Below are positions 14,088 to 14,116 of a stretch of DNA of 14,116 nucleotides, one piece after another. The notes below the pieces were generated by a model. That model was given only the letters and a program-made list of their open reading frames with translations, made no database searches and was not told the DNA's origin. The first letter of the stretch is position 1, and each line of letters begins with the position of its first letter. The stretch is from RGIG3009 sp964490085 (GTDB lineage Bacteria > Bacillota > Clostridia > Oscillospirales > Acutalibacteraceae): NCBI GenBank assembly GCA_964490085.1, contig CAZBAO010000037.1:1-14116 (forward strand). The letters run 5' to 3'. The position numbers and the translations under genes were made by a program.

Positions 14088-14116
14088 GCATACGATCCGC
14101 AGCGCTGTGCGCGATA

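Noticed and set aside
1..14116. CRISPR array, tRNA, rRNA, or phage/plasmid genes
   Set aside because: No regularly spaced direct repeats, no tRNA cloverleaf or rRNA sequence noticed, and all genes are housekeeping.

Overview
The window looks like a chromosomal housekeeping region of a moderately GC-rich, low-copy-repeat Clostridia-type Firmicute, most likely an Oscillospiraceae/Ruminococcaceae relative. The reasons are: a yggS-sepF-ylmH-divIVA-ileS block and a miaB-ylbF/ymcA-mutS-mutL-miaA block, both Firmicute-type gene orders; strong AGGAGG-type ribosome-binding sites; a clostridial variant of MurC; no cotE between the ylbF-family gene and mutS (cotE is a Bacillus feature); and GTAGGG-type palindromic repeats at gene ends. 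The species assignment is inference only.

Layout. From about 11957 down to 1, eleven genes lie head-to-tail on the minus strand: miaB, a ylbF/ymcA-family gene, mutS, mutL, miaA, an HlyD-like membrane adaptor, yggS, sepF, ylmH, divIVA, and the 5' part of ileS, which runs off the left edge. Gaps are 14 to 37 nt, and three junctions overlap: mutL/miaA by 4 nt, the HlyD-like gene/yggS by 23 nt, and sepF/ylmH by 17 nt. The block could therefore be read as one long transcript from a good sigma-A-like promoter just upstream of miaB. On the plus strand murC (12387-13760) diverges from this block and is followed by a tightly coupled 91-residue, two-helix membrane protein. A compound palindromic repeat follows at the right edge.

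Functions. MiaA and MiaB act in sequence on A37 of tRNA (i6A, then ms2i6A). MutS and MutL are the mismatch-repair pair. The YlbF-family protein probably belongs to an RNase Y specificity complex and carries a four-cysteine tail. SepF, DivIVA, YlmH and YggS form the division and growth cluster, and IleS and MurC supply translation and the wall precursor.

The most unusual part is the 429-bp miaB/murC intergenic region. It holds a symmetrical element of about 280 bp (11991-12270) with 21-bp terminal inverted repeats (19/21 identical) bounded by TA. Inside are two tandem imperfect palindromes of about 105 bp, placed symmetrically about the element's centre. This looks like a miniature inverted-repeat transposable element (MITE). 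Both ends carry outward-facing promoter-like sequence, and the miaB promoter appears to be formed by the left end. I see no new multi-gene biological system here; this element and the small repeats at gene ends are the best candidates for something undescribed.
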